Assembly (NCBI GenBank): GCA_025526935.1
Contig: JAHLKD010000154.1
Span: forward strand, 1 to 57,565
Length of the DNA stretch: 57,565 bases
Reading direction: 5' to 3'
From: Cladochytrium replicatum
Lineage: Eukaryota > Chytridiomycota > Chytridiomycetes > Cladochytriales > Cladochytriaceae
In this document: positions 1-11,640 of the stretch, one piece after another
How the letters are laid out: every line of letters starts with the position of its first letter
How positions within the stretch are numbered: position 1 is the stretch's first letter
The notes under the pieces: generated by a model
Databases searched by the model: none
What the model was told of the DNA's origin: nothing
What the model saw: the letters and a program-made list of their open reading frames with translations, nothing else
Position numbers and translations under genes: made by a program

Positions 1-2644
1 AAGTGTTTCGTGGTAGTCCAGCTTGTAGCAGCATCGCGTCCGACATACTTGATCGATTGTAATTCCGCGCTGATAGACCATCGAGTTCCTTTACTGAACG
101 AGGAGCTGGGTGGACGCGATGCGAGGAATCTTGGTATTGCACCATTATTGATCAACCGTTTAGTAATCAATTCTCCTGAATCGGAACGTAGTTCAGCAAC
201 GTGTAATGGGTGATTGCGATTTTCCACATCAGCGATATGTCGACATACTATCCACCGCATCACTCTTTCGATTCAGGAAGTAGATTGTGATGAAACGAGG
301 TTGTTCGTCGACATGATCTGCCAATATCTCTTCTTCTGTCCGTCGTAGATTAAACGTACGACATCGGAAAACAGACGGAAAAGTTTCCTCGGAGCTCGAC
401 TTATTGTAGAATAATCGGCTTCTGCTTCAGCTTCGTGCGACTACAGACCAAACAATTCTGCATAATTGATTTGTTGACAAGATTGAATGCATCCGGTTCA
501 ACCTTGGGCATTTTGATGTTGAGCTTCTCTGCCGTTCGAAAGATTGTCCGTAAGTGGATGTGACCAAACTGCTGGTGTAACTTTGCAAGTTCGTGTACTG
601 TCACTGCGATAAGTTGGTGCTCACTCCAACTGTATCTTGAGATGCTCGTTGACATTCATCATCGTTCGTTTGACGAATGTTGTTGTCTGACATTACATCG
701 AGACCCATCGCGTGAGAAGATCGTACACCGGACGTAAAGTCCATCGACTGATCGAGACCTTCTGCGGATACCGCTACTGCTTTAGCTCGTTGAGCAATCA
801 CATGCCGCGGTTGGTGAGTTCCGACGGTACTAACATCAGCATAGAGATAGTACAAATCTCTTTCCCGTCGCCCAATAATAACGTGTTCATCCGTATCACC
901 ATGCGTGAGGATAACCTTGTCTTTGGTGAAACTCACAATGTCCCCGGAGTCTCCAATGATACTACACACTGATGCAAGTGTGTCTTCGAGATCAGGAACA
1001 TAAGTGCGTTGTGTATTATCTTAATTCGCCCATTGGGTAAAACTACAGATACATCTCCAAAACCACAAACTGGAATTGTATGACTATCCGCTAGTTCCAC
1101 CACGTCCTCGTCATTCGTATACGTCAGCGAACTAAAGGCATGACGATTAGGTGTCATCCAAACAGTTGCGCCTGTATCAAGCAAACCCACACGATCCTTT
1201 GCTTGAACATGTACACGGACAACCTTCTGTGCCGAGTGTGCGTTCACTATCGAAAACATATTTCCGATGTATGTGTCAGCATCTTTATCAACAGAAGTAG
1301 GTTGGGTAAGGTCAAAGATTACCTTCTTGGTCAACACCGGTTTGGCGGTAGATTCGTCCTCCGACGAATCATCACCTGCATCGCCACGGCTGGCAATGAA
1401 TGCACGAAAATCCGTGTCTAAACAAAGACTCTTTGCAGTGAGATAGCGTTTACACGCCGACTGCTTGTGTCCTCGTTTGCCACAGAATTGCATGTGAGAT
1501 CTGTCTTCTTTGCAGAAGAAGATGTGGATGACCTGGAGTCCTGCGACTGCCTGGTCCGAGTGGAACTGCTACTCCCACCGCTACTGCCTGAGCCACCCGA
1601 GGCACCCTGCTTACGGCATTGAGCATTGGTGTGAGATGAGTTCGGATGCAAGGTACAAATATCCTCCGACTTCGCAACCTTGGCTTTCGCTTTCGCCTTC
1701 GCTTTCTTCGCCTTTGCCTTCATGGCCTTCTTTGTCCCATTCGGCCCACCGGCATCCATGGTGACGTTGAGTTGGACCAATTGGTTGAGGTCGGTCAAGA
1801 TATTTGACACTGTTTCGAAGTAATGCGTTGGCTTTTGGTGGAATGGTCGCGGAGCATTCGGATTTGCAGCATCAATTGGATCTTGTATTAACGCCGGTTC
1901 CCATTCGGCATACGCAGAAGTGATCATTTTTCCGAGAAAAGGTACGAGGGTCCGTAGTTCAATTGTCTGCATCGTGATTTTTGCGACTAACCGGTTTAGT
2001 AGATCCTTGATTACGAGTTCGTCCGGTAAAGAGTTCAGTTTGAGTTCGAATAACTCAGTGAGGTCGGTCACAAACTGCTGAACGCTTTCTGCCGACTGAC
2101 CGTTCGTACATTTCAGATCTACCAGCCGTTGCTCCCACATAGACGATTCGATCGGAGCTTGTCCGCCAGCACTGAAAATTCGGCGAAGTCCATCGACTTT
2201 GCCTTTTGCTGACGCATAAGCTCTGACTCGATTCATGTCGCGTTTTGGGAAACATTCGCATAGAATTCCAACTGCGACGTTATTGTCCGCTTGTTGTGCA
2301 CGGTAATCTTGCATCTCAGCACGATATTGCGTACGTAAGTGACTGTTGTGTGTGACGATCGCCAAATGTTCACGTAGTTCTGCTTCCCATTGTGCTCGTG
2401 CTTCGTTAGCAGCTCCGCCAGCAGCTCCGGCGATGACTATCGGACGCTGTGGGCGATTTCCTTCCGCCTCGTAATTCGGATTATCAGGAAGAGCCATTGG
2501 TTCTTGGAGAAGCATAGTGCCAGCGCCGCCACGTAAGTTTGCGTAAGTCTGCACTTGTTCCATGTACAGATCGAAATCCTGCAGCGTTTTACCGGTGAAT
2601 GGCTTCGGCCGCGAAGATGTGGCGTCATTCGATCCTGAACCCAT
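1..2644 (-). pseudogene. copia gag-pol polyprotein, copy A (gag, protease, start of integrase; frameshifted)
   Basis: Gag runs from 2644. A Lys/Ala-rich tract (about 1760-1690) precedes a CCHC zinc knuckle near 1490, where one A is missing relative to copy B and the frame shifts. Pol continues with an aspartic protease site (DTGA, near 1180) and the integrase HHCC zinc-binding region (about 650-430). Further one-base changes break the frame near 997, 607 and 412, and the first 200 bases carry several more. In copy B gag and pol are one polyprotein, as is usual for copia elements. The breaks sit mainly in short homopolymers, so they may be base-calling errors rather than decay. Confidence 0.8.
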
Positions 2645-2669
2645 CTTGTCGTTGTTGTCCGAAGAAATG

Positions 2670-3294
2670 TGTTAAGCAACGATTCGTAACTATTGTGTTG
2701 AACAAAGCTGTGGTCTGGATCCTCAGGTTGTGTGTGTTGCTAATTCACGGGTTAATGTTTCTAAGAGATGAATAAAGAAGATTGCGAGTCACAAGTACTA
2801 GCGCAAGAGAATGCTCCTTGTGTGTATCGCCACAGGCTCCTTAAATAAGTGTACTGTCGTTTTGGCTTTTCCTTCCGGAAGATCTGGATCGAAGCAATAA
2901 GGTTTGACTCTTCTTCTCACAGGCGTAGCAAAGCATAATCATGCTAAGCTGTGCGTGAGATCTAGCTCTCCTCAACAGGATTGTTCTCACACATGATTCC
3001 CACGAACGCGTTAATCATATGTAAACCTTTGCTGTGATCTGATCCGGGCTTCACTTCTACAAGTGGATGATAGAAAAGTAATGACAGTTTACTATACCTA
3101 TGGCCGCAATAAATATAACCCATGAAGAAATAACCGGAGGTATCCAAACTCGTAATAGATCATCATCTATATGCTTTAGTTCAATAGTTAGAAATGTTGC
3201 TCAGTGAAGAGTGACATTTCTGTATATCGGGCGTTTGTGTTTTTGTACTATCAATGACTGGATTGGCCAAGTCCATCAATCGAAATACTTAACA
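2670..3294 (-). repeat. 5' LTR of copia copy A (625 bp)
   Basis: On the minus strand it begins TGTTAAG at 3294 and ends CTTAACA at 2670, a perfect 7-bp terminal inverted repeat of TG...CA type. The gag start codon follows 25 nt downstream. A TATA-like stretch (TATTTAAGG on the minus strand) lies near 2845. The same unit sits at 7694-8318; I counted three substitutions between the two. No classical PBS starting with TGG follows the LTR; copia elements often prime from an internal tRNA fragment instead. Confidence 0.85.
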
Positions 3295-6200
3295 GTTGGT
3301 ACCCCATAAATTCGCTTCTTCGAGAATCTTCTTTACGTACAATGCATTGCTAAGGAAATATCCTTCCGTTGTCTGCAATAACTCCATTTTCAGAATCCAT
3401 TTCGCCTTCGAAGTACTGCCTACTGTGAACGAAGTTTCCAAATCGGTCTGAAACCGATGATATGCGTTTGGATCTGTGGAAAAATGTAGTATATCATCGA
3501 CATGAACGGTAGTGTGTTCGCGGGTATTATTTGTTGGATTGTATCGCCAGAAATGACAGATGTCTGCAATATTCCGCACGAAACCAACACTGAGATATTG
3601 TTTCCAAAGAGTTTTGTACCATTCTCGAGCTGCCTGGTGTAGACCGTACAGACTTTTGATAAGTCTGCAGACGATGGGTCGATTCCGGAAATCTACTCGT
3701 CCGAAACCATGAGGGAGTTCGACGTAGTTCTCTTCTTCCAGTATCGCATTGAGATATGCACCCTTGATATCAAACTGGAATATGATCATGCCGACTAATG
3801 CTGCTAATGCAATCAGAAAACGGATCGTGGACGTTTTCGTAACTGGAGAATAGGTTTCATCGAAATCCAATCCTTCAATCTGTGAAAATCCTCGTACGAC
3901 CCAACGTGCTTTGAATCGAGTAATATTGCCATGTTCGTCAAGCTTATATGTGAAAACCCATTTGCCCGATAATAAATTCCGTCCATCAGGTAAAAACGTT
4001 TCAGGCCCAAGTATTGTTGCCGACTAGTTGTGTAACTTCCTCCTTCATCGCCGCTAACCAGAATGGAGCCTCATCGGATCGTGATAAAGCCTCACGAAGA
4101 GTCTTTGGTGCAGTCCGTATATTTCCATTCGCAATTGGTTGTGTTGGATATGAGGAATCGGCCTTCAGGGTCCAATCGATATTAGGAACGGACCGGGTAA
4201 ATAAGGAATTTTGTTTCCTTTTGGCGTTCGACAAATTTGCACTTGCTTGACGTTTTCGTTTTCTTGCTGCATACGCTTCGTCGACATCTTCTCCAATGAA
4301 TTGAAGATCACTTTCGAGTTGTGCATCATATTCCTCTACAGGAGATACAGAAGACAAATTCGGAGATTCTTCAGTAATGGATTGTGGAGTCGATAAATCA
4401 GCATTTGGATCATAATCAGCATCGTCTGGGTCATCATCGTCTAGTCCATGTAAATGTTCAACAACATGCATGTCACCGGCTTCTTCTAAGCGGTAATATA
4501 TGGGGTCGTCGTTTATATCCTCATCGATTTCTTCGTCTGCAACGGTAGAAATCGGGAAATTGTCTGAGACAAACTCAACAGTCGTCTCTTGCACCCCCTG
4601 ATCCCCGGTTGGTATTTGATCAACATCGAAATATGTCCCGGCCTTCAGTGGATATTGTACCGTAAGATCGTCGAGTAACTGTCGGGTAGGATTATAACCA
4701 ACAAAAACTCCCTCGTGGAACGTAACATGGAAGTATTCGCCTATTGTGTTTGTCCGAAAATTGAGTGCTATGACGATCTTCAGGTCTTCACCCTTGTATC
4801 CGAGAAACAGACCTAGTTCAGACTTGTCTCGGATTCTGCGCGCCAACCTTTGTTCGTGTGAGATCCACAAACTAACGAGTGTTCCAAAGGCGTGGATAGT
4901 TGCCAAATCTATCCGCTTGTCAAGGTAAGCACAGTACGGAATCGCATTCACAGCTGAATGGAAAGTAGCGTTCTTGACGACCGCAGCGTATAGGATGGAG
5001 AGTTGCACGAATTGAAGTGTTCGTGGTAGTCCAGCTTGTAGCAGCATCGCGTCCGACATATACTTGATCGATTGTATATTCCGCTCTGATAGACCATCGA
5101 GTTCCTTTACTGACGGAGGAGCTGGGTGGACGCGGATGCGAGGAATCTTGGTATTGCACCATTGGATCAACCGTTTAGTAATCAATTCTCCTGAATCGGA
5201 ACGTAGTTCAGCAACGTGTAATGGGTGATTGCGATTTTCCACATCAGCGATATGTCGAATCATACTATCCACCGCATCACTCTTTCGATTCAGGAAGTAG
5301 ATTGTGATGAAACGAGGTTGTTCGTCGACAATGATCTGCCAATATCTCTTCTTCTGTCCGTCGTAGATTAAACGTACGACATCGGAAAACAGACGGAAAA
5401 GTTTCCTCGGAGCTCGACTTATTGTAGAATAAATCGGCTTCTGCTTCAGCTTCGTGCGACTACAGACCAAACAATTCTGCATAATTGATTTGTTGACAAG
5501 ATTGAATGCATCCGGTTCAACCTTGGGCATTTTGATGTTGAGCTTCTCTGCCGTTCGAAAGATTGTCCGTAAGTGGATGTGACCAAACTGCTGGTGTAAC
5601 TTTGCAAGTTCGTGTACTGTCACTGGCGATAAGTTGGTGCTCACTCCAACTGTATCTTGAGATGCTCGTTGACATTCATCATCGTTCGTTTGACGAATGT
5701 TGTTGTCTGACATTACATCGAGACCCATCGCGTGAGAAGATCGTACACCGGACGTAAAGTCCATCGACTGATCGAGACCTTCTGCGGATACCGCTACTGC
5801 TTTAGCTCGTTGAGCAATCACATGCCGCGGTTGGTGAGTTCCGACGGTACTAACATCAGCATAGAGATAGTACAAATCTCTTTCCCGTCGCCCAATAATA
5901 ACGTGTTCATCCGTATCACCATGCGTGAGGATAACCTTGTCTTTGGTGAAACTCACAATGTCCCCGGAGTCTCCAATGATACTACACACTGATGCAAGTG
6001 TGTCTTCGAGATCAGGAACATAAAGTGCGTTGTGTATTATCTTAATTCGCCCATTGGGTAAAACTACAGATACATCTCCAAAACCACAAACTGGAATTGT
6101 ATGACTATCCGCTAGTTCCACCACGTCCTCGTCATTCGTATACGTCAGCGAACTAAAGGCATGACGATTAGGTGTCATCCAAACAGTTGCGCCTGTATCA

Positions 6201-7668
6201 AGCAAACCCACACGATCCTTTGCTTGAACATGTACACGGACAACCTTCTGTGCCGAGTGTGCGTTCACTATCGAAAACATATTTCCGATGTATGTGTCAG
6301 CATCTTTATCAACAGAAGTAGGTTGGGTAAGGTCAAAGATTACCTTCTTGGTCAACACCGGTTTGGCGGTAGATTCGTCCTCCGACGAATCATCACCTGC
6401 ATCGCCACGGCTGGCAATGAATGCACGAAAATCCGTGTCTAAACAAAGACTCTTTGCAGTGAGATAGCGTTTACACGCCGACTGCTTGTGTCCTCGTTTG
6501 CCACAGAAATTGCATGTGAGATCTGTCTTCTTTGCAGAAGAAGATGTGGACGACCTGGAGTCCTGCGACTGCCTGGTCCGAGTGGAACTGCTACTCCCAC
6601 CGCTACTGCCTGAGCCACCCGAGGCACCCTGCTTACGGCATTGAGCATTGGTGTGAGATGAGTTCGGATGCAAGGTACAAATATCCTCCGACTTCGCAAC
6701 CTTGGCTTTCGCTTTCGCCTTCGCTTTCTTCGCCTTTGCCTTCATGGCCTTCTTTGTCCCATTCGGCCCACCGGCATCCATGGTGACGTTGAGTTGGACC
6801 AATTGGTTGAGGTCGGTCAAGATATTTGACACTGTTTCGAAGTAATGCGTTGGCTTTTGGTGGAATGGTCGCGGAGCATTCGGATTTGCAGCATCAATTG
6901 GATCTTGTATTAACGCCAGGTTCCCATTCGGCATACGCAGAAGTGATCATTTTTCCGAGAAAAGGTACGAGGGTCCGTAGTTCAATTGTCTGCATCGTGA
7001 TTTTTGCGACTAACCGGTTTAGTAGATCCTTGATTACGAGTTCGTCCGGTAAAGAGTTCAGTTTGAGTTCGAATAACTCAGTGAGGTCGGTCACAAACTG
7101 CTGAACGCTTTCTGCCGACTGACCGTTCGTACATTTCAGATCTACCAGCCGTTGCTCCCACATAGACGATTCGATCGGAGCTTGTACCGCCAGCACTGAA
7201 AATTCGGCGAAGTCCATCGACTTTGCCTTTTGCTGACGCATAAGCTCTGACTCGATTCATGTCGCGTTTTGGGAAACATTCGCATAGAATTCCAACTGCG
7301 ACGTTATTGTCCGCTTGTTGTGCACGGTAATCTTGCATCTCAGCACGATATTGCGTACGTAAGTGACTGTTGTGTGTGACGATCGCCAAATGTTCACGTA
7401 GTTCTGCTTCCCATTGTGCTCGTGCTTCGTTAGCAGCTCCGCCAGCAGCTCCGGCGATGACTATCGGACGCTGTGGGCGATTTCCTTCCGCCTCGTAATT
7501 CGGACTATCAGGAAGAGCCATTGGTTCTTGGAGAAGCATAGTGCCAGCGCCGCCACGTAAGTTTGCGTAAGTCTGCACTTGTTCCATGTACAGATCGAAA
7601 TCCTGCAGCGTTTTACCGGTGAATGGCTTCGGCCGCGAAGATGTGGCGTCATTCGATCCTGAACCCAT
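3295..7668 (-). pseudogene. copia gag-pol polyprotein, copy B (gag, PR, IN, RT; truncated)
   Basis: Gag starts at 7668. Pol order is that of Ty1/copia: protease, integrase, reverse transcriptase. Visible motifs: CCHC knuckle CNFCGKRGHKQSAC near 6512, protease DTGA near 6200, integrase HHCC (5640-5460) and a D,D,E core with SDSGE near 5190 and LSERN near 5090, an acidic linker (4600-4250), and RT blocks FDIKGAYLN near 3765 and HVDDI near 3500. One-base insertions relative to copy A break gag near 7186 and 6918; another relative to copy C breaks pol near 4000. The RT ends at 3295 without RNase H. It is probably not functional as read, though the breaks could partly be sequence error. Confidence 0.85.
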
Positions 7669-7693
7669 CTTGTCGTTGTTGTCCGAAGAAATG

Positions 7694-8318
7694 TGTTAAG
7701 CAACGATTCGTAACTATTGTGTTGAACAAAGCTGTGGTCTGGATCCTCAGGTTGTGTGTGTTGCTAATTCACGGGTTAATGTTTCTAAGAGATGAATAAA
7801 GAAGATTGCGAGTCACAAGTACTAGCGCAAGAGAATGCTCCTTGTGTGTATCGCCACAGGCTCCTTAAATAAGTGTACTGTCGTTTTGGCTTTTCCTTCC
7901 GGAAGATCTGGATCGAAGCGATAAGGTTTGACTCTTCTTCTCACAGGCGTAGCGAAGCATAATCATGCTAAGCTGTGCGTGAGATCTAGCTCTCCTCAAC
8001 AGGATTGTTCTCACACATGATTCCCACGAACGCGTTAATCATATGTAAACCTTTGCTGTGATCTGATCCGGGCTTCACTTCTACAAGTGGATGATAGAAA
8101 AGTAATGACAGTTTACTATACCTATGGCTGCAATAAATATAACCCATGAAGAAATAACCGGAGGTATCCAAACTCGTAATAGATCATCATCTATATGCTT
8201 TAGTTCAATAGTTAGAAATGTTGCTCAGTGAAGAGTGACATTTCTGTATATCGGGCGTTTGTGTTTTTGTACTATCAATGACTGGATTGGCCAAGTCCAT
8301 CAATCGAAATACTTAACA
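7694..8318 (-). repeat. 5' LTR of copia copy B (625 bp)
   Basis: Same TGTTAAG...CTTAACA unit as 2670-3294, offset 5024. Flanking bases just outside its outer end are tatat (8319-8323), the candidate 5-bp target duplication; the partner is not in the window. Confidence 0.85.
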
Positions 8319-10048
8319 TATATTACCGCTTTGAAGAAGCCGGTGACATGCATTGTTGAACATTTACATGGACTAGACGATGATGACCCAGACGATGCTG
8401 ATTACGATCCAAATGCTGATTTATCGACTCCACAATCCATTACTGAAGAATCTCCGAATTTGTCTTGTGTATCTCCTGTAGAGGAATATGATACACAACT
8501 CGAAAGTGATGTTCAATTCATTGGGAAGATGTCGACGAAGTGTATGCAGCAAGAAACCGAAAACGTCAAGCAAGTGCAAATTTGTCGAACACCAAAAGGA
8601 AACAAAATTCCTTGTTTACCCGATCCGTTCCCAATATCGATTGGACCCTGAAGGCCGATTCCTCATATCCAACACAACCAATTGCGAATGGAAATATACG
8701 GACCGCACCAAAGACTCTTCGTGAGGCTTTATCACGATCCGATGAGGCTCCATTCTGGTTAGCGGCGATGAAGGAGGAAGTCACACAACTAGTCGGCAAC
8801 AATACTTGGGCCGAAACGTTTTTACCTGATGGACGGAATTTATTATCGGGCAAATGGGTTTTCACATATAAGCTTGACGAACATGGCAATATTACTCGAT
8901 TCAAAGCACGTTGGGTCGTACGAGGATTTTCACAGATTGAAGGATTGGATTTCGATGAAACCTATTCTCCAGTTACGAAAACGTCCACGATCCGTTTTCT
9001 GATTGCATTAGCAGCATTAGTCGGCATGATCATATTCCAGTTTGATATCAAGGGTGCATATCTCAAGGCGATACTGGAAGAAGAGAACTACGTCGAACTC
9101 CCTCATGGTTTCGGACAAGTAGATTTCCGGAATCGACCCATCGTCTGCAGACTTATCAAAAGTCTGTACGTTATACACCAGGCAGCTCGAGAATGGTACA
9201 AAACTCTTTGGAAACAATATCTCAGTGTTGGTTTCGTGAGGAATATTGCAGACATCTGTCATTTCTGGCGATACAATCCAACAAATAATACCCGCGAACA
9301 CACTACCGTTCATGTCGATGATATACTACATTTTTCCACAGATCCAAACGCATATCATCGGTTTCAGACCGATTTGGAAACTTCGTTCACAGTAGGCAGT
9401 ACTTCGAAGGCGAAATGGATTCTGAAAATGGAGTTATTGCAGACAACGGAAGGATATTTCCTTAGCAATGCATTGTACGTAAACTAAGACACGACCAGAT
9501 ATTTCATACGCAGTCAATATTTTGGCACAACATCAGATTGATCCTCGACAGTCAGAATCAAAGGCTCTCTATCGATTACAACGATATTTACTCGGTACTT
9601 GGGATTACGGTTTACACTATACACGGACTGGTATCACGTCTCCGATGCTGAGACCCGATGGTCTCTACACGTTTGATTCGGCTAACAACCCACAAGGTTA
9701 TGCCGATGCAGACTGGGCGGGCGATGCAGATAGATACTCACGAACCGGTTACGTGGTAATGTTCGCTAATGCGGCAATCAGTTGGCAGTCGATTCGACAA
9801 CAGACTATTGCAGCCTCGTCGTCGGAAGCCGAACTGTATGCGCTGAACGAACTATCGCGTGAGATGAAGTGGATGAAAAATCTTATGACAGGTATCGGAA
9901 TTACGTCGTTCAATCCGCTCCGTTTATGGCAAGACAATCAATCCACCGAGTCTATCGCAAACAATCTGTTCAACAACAAACGGACTAAACACATGGACGT
10001 TCGCGAGAGATTTGTGAATCTCCAAGTTGAACAGAAACATCATGAAGG
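8319..10048 (+). pseudogene. inverted copia pol fragment, copy C (RT and RNase H, internal deletion)
   Basis: Opposite in orientation to A and B. It starts inside the acidic pol linker (the block matching 4500 on the minus strand), loses frame near 8525, then reads RT through FDIKGAYLK and HVDDI to a stop at 9487. About 60 codons between the RT end and the TRPDIS block are missing (junction near 9482). RNase H follows in 9522-10055 with its acidic residues in ADADWAG, SSEAEL and WQDNQS. The reading ends near 10048 by running into a TA-rich tandem repeat, with no 3' LTR. It has more amino-acid changes than A shows against B, so it looks older. Confidence 0.85.
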
Positions 10049-10130
10049 CATATGAGTATGCATCTGCATAGGCATATATGTAGGCATATGAGTAGGCGTA
10101 TATGTAGGCATATAAGTAAGCATACGTATT
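10045..10130. repeat. TA-rich short tandem repeat at the end of copia copy C
   Basis: Imperfect units of about 12 bp of the form taggcatatatg/taggcatatgag follow directly after the truncated RNase H. They form the right breakpoint of copy C in place of an LTR. Confidence 0.7.
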
Positions 10131-10551
10131 AAGTTATCATAGGTAGACAATTGGGCATACTTCCTATATACGAAAAAATTACTGCATTTTGTTATATGAT
10201 CAGCAGATTTATACAAAAACTACTAAATACAAATTCAATCAGCAAAAATGCCTATGTAAACAAAACATGTTCCTACATTAGGCTTCCTAACACCCTCCTG
10301 GGATGACAAAACCATATGCATGTGGCTACTCCTTGTATCCACCTAGCTTCAAGCTTTTCAATCGGATCAAAGGTTGCACAGAGAGATTGCATCTAAGTGA
10401 GCTGCAACAGCAGCCAGAACCCAGTCACCAGGCAGACGTGATCGGGTTGGAACGAGAACTGGAGTGACCATGAGGGCATTTCATGTTCAGCAGCCTCAAT
10501 TAATTACCATTTACAAAATACAACAGCATAATTATGAGCATTACCCAAACC
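10131..10551. other. AT-rich intergenic stretch, no feature recognised
   Basis: Lies between the copia pile and the GT8 gene, which ends at 10552 on the minus strand. It probably includes the GT8 3' UTR. Short reading frames here have no recognisable motif. Confidence 0.5.
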
Positions 10552-11640
10552 TCAATCCGTCAAAGCATCAACCTCGCGCTTGTACTTCCACCACAGAGTG
10601 TTCAACTTTGTCCCATCCTCCCTCTTCCACGGCTTCTCCCCCACAAAATGGAACACCTTAGTCACGGCATGGGCCACCGAATCCCCGTCCCCAAACAACC
10701 GTCCATTATACGTTTGCGGTAACCTGTAAAACCTCTTTCTCGACTCAAAGAAATGATACAGAAACTCCTGCGACGGACAGCACGGTCTATTGGGTATAAT
10801 CTCCAGCTCGTTCAAGAGCTCCCCAAATGTCGCGTTCGACGGCACAAGGACCGTGATCCCGCTGTTCAGACCCGACCAACCCGTCACGAGCCTCGGAAAC
10901 TCTGCAACGCTCCTCTGCACCGTGTTCCCAAAGCGCAAGCCGTACTCCCCCGTTTTCCAGAACTGGATCTTCTCCTTCTGCGCATCGACCGTCGGCGCGC
11001 CGGCAAACTCGGGCATGCGAAACAATTCGTCAATGCTTTGGAGTGCGATCATATCTGAATCCATCATGACGACTTTGTCGTAGTCTTCGAGCTGCCAGAC
11101 GCGGAGCTTGGACCACAGGATCCCGTCGCGTAGGGACGTTGACTCGCGCTTCGGGGAGAGGTAGTGGAAGCGAACCTGGAGTGGGGTGATCTTGTACGTG
11201 CGCACGTTCATTTGGTGCAGGAACCGGAGGGTCGGGATGGAGACGTTATAGGTTAGCGCGACAAAGTCGCCTTGCGTCGAGCCGGCTTTGCGGAGAGAGT
11301 GGAAGAGCACGGAGGCGCCCATCACGGCTGAATTTCCGACGCAGAGGGTTGCGTACGCGTAGGGCGAGGATTTTTGCGGGCTGCTCGCGTGCGGTGAGAG
11401 GATCCGCCCCGTCACTACCTTGGGCAGGATAACTCGGGGAGTGACATGATCGTTCAGACGTATAGATCCGGATTCTGCCTCTGGTGGTGCTTGAACTGCT
11501 TCCCATGCACTGAACGTAAGGAACAGCAACGACAACAGGATGAGAGCCCTTTCGATGATCAACAGTGGCACGCGATTCCCTCCCATTGGGAAACGCGTAG
11601 TTTCCATATCAAGTTTATTAAAGCACGATGATAACAACAA
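10552..11640 (-). CDS. Glycosyltransferase family 8 (glycogenin-like), type II membrane protein
   Basis: A single uninterrupted exon of up to 362 aa. The first 60 residues contain one hydrophobic segment (around LLIIERALILLSLLFLTF) that looks like a signal anchor, so the catalytic part should face the Golgi or ER lumen. The GT8 fold is visible from about residue 95: a start block PYAYATLCVG, the metal-binding DxD in MMDSDMIAL, an LNSGITVLVPS block and a C-terminal HFVGEKPWK block. GT8 enzymes transfer sugars from nucleotide-sugar donors with retention of configuration; donor and acceptor cannot be read from sequence. Met codons at 11607 or 11586 are alternative starts and would still leave the anchor intact. 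Confidence 0.85.
   Translation of the reverse strand: MLLSSCFNKLDMETTRFPMGGNRVPLLIIERALILLSLLFLTFSAWEAVQAPPEAESGSIRLNDHVTPRVILPKVVTGRILSPHASSPQKSSPYAYATLCVGNSAVMGASVLFHSLRKAGSTQGDFVALTYNVSIPTLRFLHQMNVRTYKITPLQVRFHYLSPKRESTSLRDGILWSKLRVWQLEDYDKVVMMDSDMIALQSIDELFRMPEFAGAPTVDAQKEKIQFWKTGEYGLRFGNTVQRSVAEFPRLVTGWSGLNSGITVLVPSNATFGELLNELEIIPNRPCCPSQEFLYHFFESRKRFYRLPQTYNGRLFGDGDSVAHAVTKVFHFVGEKPWKREDGTKLNTLWWKYKREVDALTD

Larger units (their letters stand above)
1..3294 (-). mobile_element. Ty1/copia retrotransposon copy A (5' part, runs off the left edge)
   Basis: Minus-strand LTR element with its 5' LTR at 2670-3294, gag start at 2644, and gag, protease and integrase continuing toward position 1. 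It repeats copy B at a constant offset of about 5020-5024 bp with very few substitutions and several one-base indels. Its 3' half (reverse transcriptase, RNase H, 3' LTR) would lie left of the window. The LTR abuts the reverse transcriptase of copy B, cut in mid-domain, so A probably inserted into B. Confidence 0.85.
3295..8318 (-). mobile_element. Ty1/copia retrotransposon copy B, interrupted in reverse transcriptase
   Basis: Minus-strand element with 5' LTR at 7694-8318, gag from 7668, and protease, integrase and most of the reverse transcriptase down to 3295. There the coding sequence stops in mid-domain exactly at the LTR of copy A. RNase H and the 3' LTR are not seen and would lie left of copy A, outside the window, if the nesting model is right. 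Its right LTR abuts an inverted copia fragment (copy C), suggesting B itself inserted into an older element. Confidence 0.85.

Noticed and set aside
2670-8318. Tandem copia array sharing one LTR between complete units (LTR-LTR recombination)
   Set aside because: Copy B lacks the RT end and RNase H before the shared LTR, which recombination between LTRs would not remove. Nested insertion explains it more simply.
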